Assembly (NCBI GenBank): GCA_023412805.1
Contig: JAEZRM010000042.1
Span: 1 to 64,000, forward strand
Source of the DNA: Pseudomonadota bacterium
Lineage (GTDB): Bacteria > Pseudomonadota > Alphaproteobacteria > Rhizobiales > Hyphomicrobiaceae
DNA: 64,000 bases
Direction of reading: 5' to 3'
Shown: piece by piece, positions 63,038-64,000 of the stretch
How the letters are laid out: every line of letters starts with the position of its first letter
Position numbering within the stretch: the stretch's first letter is position 1
The notes under the pieces: model-generated
Seen by the model: the letters and a program-made list of their open reading frames with translations, nothing else
Told to the model about the DNA's origin: nothing
Databases searched by the model: none
Position numbers and translations under genes: made by a program

Positions 63038-63246
63038 TCTGCGGAAGAGATCGGCTCGCGGCTCAGATGGAGCTGCGTGCAGGCGCCGAAGGAGCAACCG
63101 CCCCGGAAACTCTCAGGCAAAAGGACCGCAGATTGATGGCACTCTGGAAAGCAGCCGGTGGCAAGGCCGGCTCACCGAAGGAGTAAGGTCGCTCGTCGCA
63201 GCGTGACGAGAGACCGGAATCTCTCAGGTTCCGTGACAGAGGGGGC
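63038..63246 (+). ncRNA. Tandem glycine riboswitch upstream of gcvT
   Basis: Two gcvT-type aptamers in series. Aptamer 1 (63038-63132) is closed by TCTGCGG/CCGCAGA and has GCCGAAGGAGCAA and AAACTCTCAGGCAAAAGGAC. Aptamer 2 (about 63139-63246) has CTCTGGAAAGC, CACCGAAGGAGTAAGG, ATCTCTCAGGTTCCGTGACAGAGGG. Glycine binding is expected to turn on glycine-cleavage gene expression; the gene starts 54 bases further on. Confidence 0.93.
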
Positions 63247-63299
63247 TCCGGTTCGCGCGAATGGTCGCGCGAGCTCAGAGCCGCGTGGACCTCGTCACG

Positions 63300-64000
63300 A
63301 TGAGCGCCGATCCGACTTCCAGCGCCCCGCTCCGGCGGACTCCCCTTTATGATCTGCACGTCGCCGCCGGCGCCAAAATGGTGCCGTTCGCCGGCTACGA
63401 CATGCCCGTGCAGTATCCGCTCGGCGTACTTAAGGAACACCTGTGGACGCGCGAGCAGGCCGGCCTTTTCGACGTGAGCCACATGGGTATCTGCTGGTTG
63501 CGCGGGCCGGATCATGCGACGACGGCGCGCGCGCTCGAAGCACTTGTTCCCGCCGACATTCTGAACCTCAAGCCTGGCCAGCAGCGCTATTCGCAACTCC
63601 TTTCAGCGGACGGCGGCATCCTCGACGATCTCATGATCACGCGGCCGGAAGGCGCGGAGAACGATGGCGCGCTGCTGCTGGTCGTCAATGCCGGCTGCAA
63701 GGATGCCGACTACGCACACATCGCGGCGAACCTGCCCTCGGGTGTGCGCCTTGAGGTGGACGAAAACCACGCGCTCATTGCGCTGCAGGGACCACGCGCC
63801 GTCAGCGTGCTCTCGAAACTCATTCCCGGTGTCGAGAGCATGACCTTCATGAGCGGTCGCTTCGCGACGCTCGATGGCCAGACCGTACATCTCACGCGCT
63901 CCGGCTACACGGGCGAGGATGGCTACGAGATCGCCGTGCCGAATGCGCATGTTGCGAAGGTCTGGAGCCTGCTGACGGCCATACCCGAGGTCGAAGCCAT
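63300..64000 (+). CDS. gcvT: Glycine cleavage system T protein (aminomethyltransferase), partial
   Basis: Transfers the methylene group from the aminomethyl-lipoyl H protein to tetrahydrofolate. The visible 233 residues start MSADPTSSAPLRRTPLYDLH and include GAKMVPFAGYDMPVQYP, REQAGLFDVSHMG (folate site), LNLKPGQQRYSQLL, ALIALQGPRA and RSGYTGEDGYEIAVP. It runs off the right edge with no stop. Controlled by the tandem glycine riboswitch directly upstream. Confidence 0.96.
   Translation, partial: MSADPTSSAPLRRTPLYDLHVAAGAKMVPFAGYDMPVQYPLGVLKEHLWTREQAGLFDVSHMGICWLRGPDHATTARALEALVPADILNLKPGQQRYSQLLSADGGILDDLMITRPEGAENDGALLLVVNAGCKDADYAHIAANLPSGVRLEVDENHALIALQGPRAVSVLSKLIPGVESMTFMSGRFATLDGQTVHLTRSGYTGEDGYEIAVPNAHVAKVWSLLTAIPEVEA

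Overview
The window is a gene-dense, GC-rich stretch of alphaproteobacterial chromosome, most likely from the Hyphomicrobiales (Rhizobiales). The lineage call rests on gene content: an Irr-type Fur regulator, an EipB (DUF1849) envelope protein, the DUF2948-hisD-UPF0262-phosphatase block, a choline-kinase-like ThrB in an ispH-thrB-rnhA operon, and a PurS/PurQ pair. There is no prophage, integrase, transposase, CRISPR array or plasmid gene; this is core chromosome with a few accessory genes and several families of short dispersed repeats.

Layout. 0-5.5 kb: purS-purQ, a PRISE-like reductase, an unusual SET-domain/alpha-beta-hydrolase fusion, a TonB-like protein and a TerB-like protein. 5.6-10.2 kb: secA, with an enlarged C-terminal region, and a membrane-anchored low-complexity protein. 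10.3-15.1 kb: a methyltransferase, methylmalonyl-CoA epimerase, an orphan amino-acid-type binding protein, eipB and dapE. 15.2-18.3 kb: phoR-phoU-phoB without pstSCAB. 18.4-22.3 kb: a small membrane protein, a PanB paralogue lacking two metal ligands, a VOC protein and the NAD(P)H-hydrate repair enzyme. 22.6-25.1 kb: an acyltransferase-like protein whose 3' end overlaps a convergent hypothetical gene, then an extensin-like lipoprotein. 25.3-29.0 kb: a probable operon of yfcG-type GST, a DHDPS-family aldolase, queG and a YeeZ-like SDR. 29.2-34.0 kb: a coiled-coil secreted protein, a hydrolase, a GT4 glycosyltransferase, a cupin and a CMD protein. 34.0-37.0 kb: the hisD operon. 37.2-39.8 kb: an SDR, apt, a geranylgeranyl-reductase-like flavoprotein and tRNA-Val(GAC). 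39.9-44.8 kb: an FkbM methyltransferase, a gamma-glutamyltransferase-like enzyme, an L,D-transpeptidase, an aquaporin-like channel and a secreted coiled-coil protein. 44.9-48.2 kb: a possible catabolic cassette (RidA-like, SMP-30, zinc ADH, fumarase beta-type subunit). 48.4-57.6 kb: kdsD, irr, a MotA/MotB-like pair, an inositol monophosphatase, recJ, a periplasmic cyclase and kdsA. 57.6-64.0 kb: a secreted protein, a GFA protein, two dimeric alpha-beta-barrel proteins, rnhA-thrB-ispH, a lipoprotein, and gcvT behind a tandem glycine riboswitch; gcvT runs off the right edge.

How the genes work together. KdsD and KdsA make Kdo for lipopolysaccharide. DapE, the L,D-transpeptidase, EipB, the extensin-like lipoprotein and the MotB-like protein act at the cell wall or periplasm. 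PhoR/PhoU/PhoB sense phosphate. PurS/PurQ and Apt supply purines. The glycine riboswitch controls glycine cleavage.

Most notable items: the SET-hydrolase fusion; the metal-ligand-poor PanB paralogue; an aquaporin with a non-standard selectivity filter; the orphan fumarase beta subunit in a possible catabolic cassette; an insertion in SecA; and three families of palindromic dispersed repeats that combine into mosaic islands. I found no convincing new multi-gene defence or mobile system. The SET-hydrolase protein is the best candidate for undescribed biology. No alignment or database search was possible, so lineage and novelty statements rest on family knowledge.
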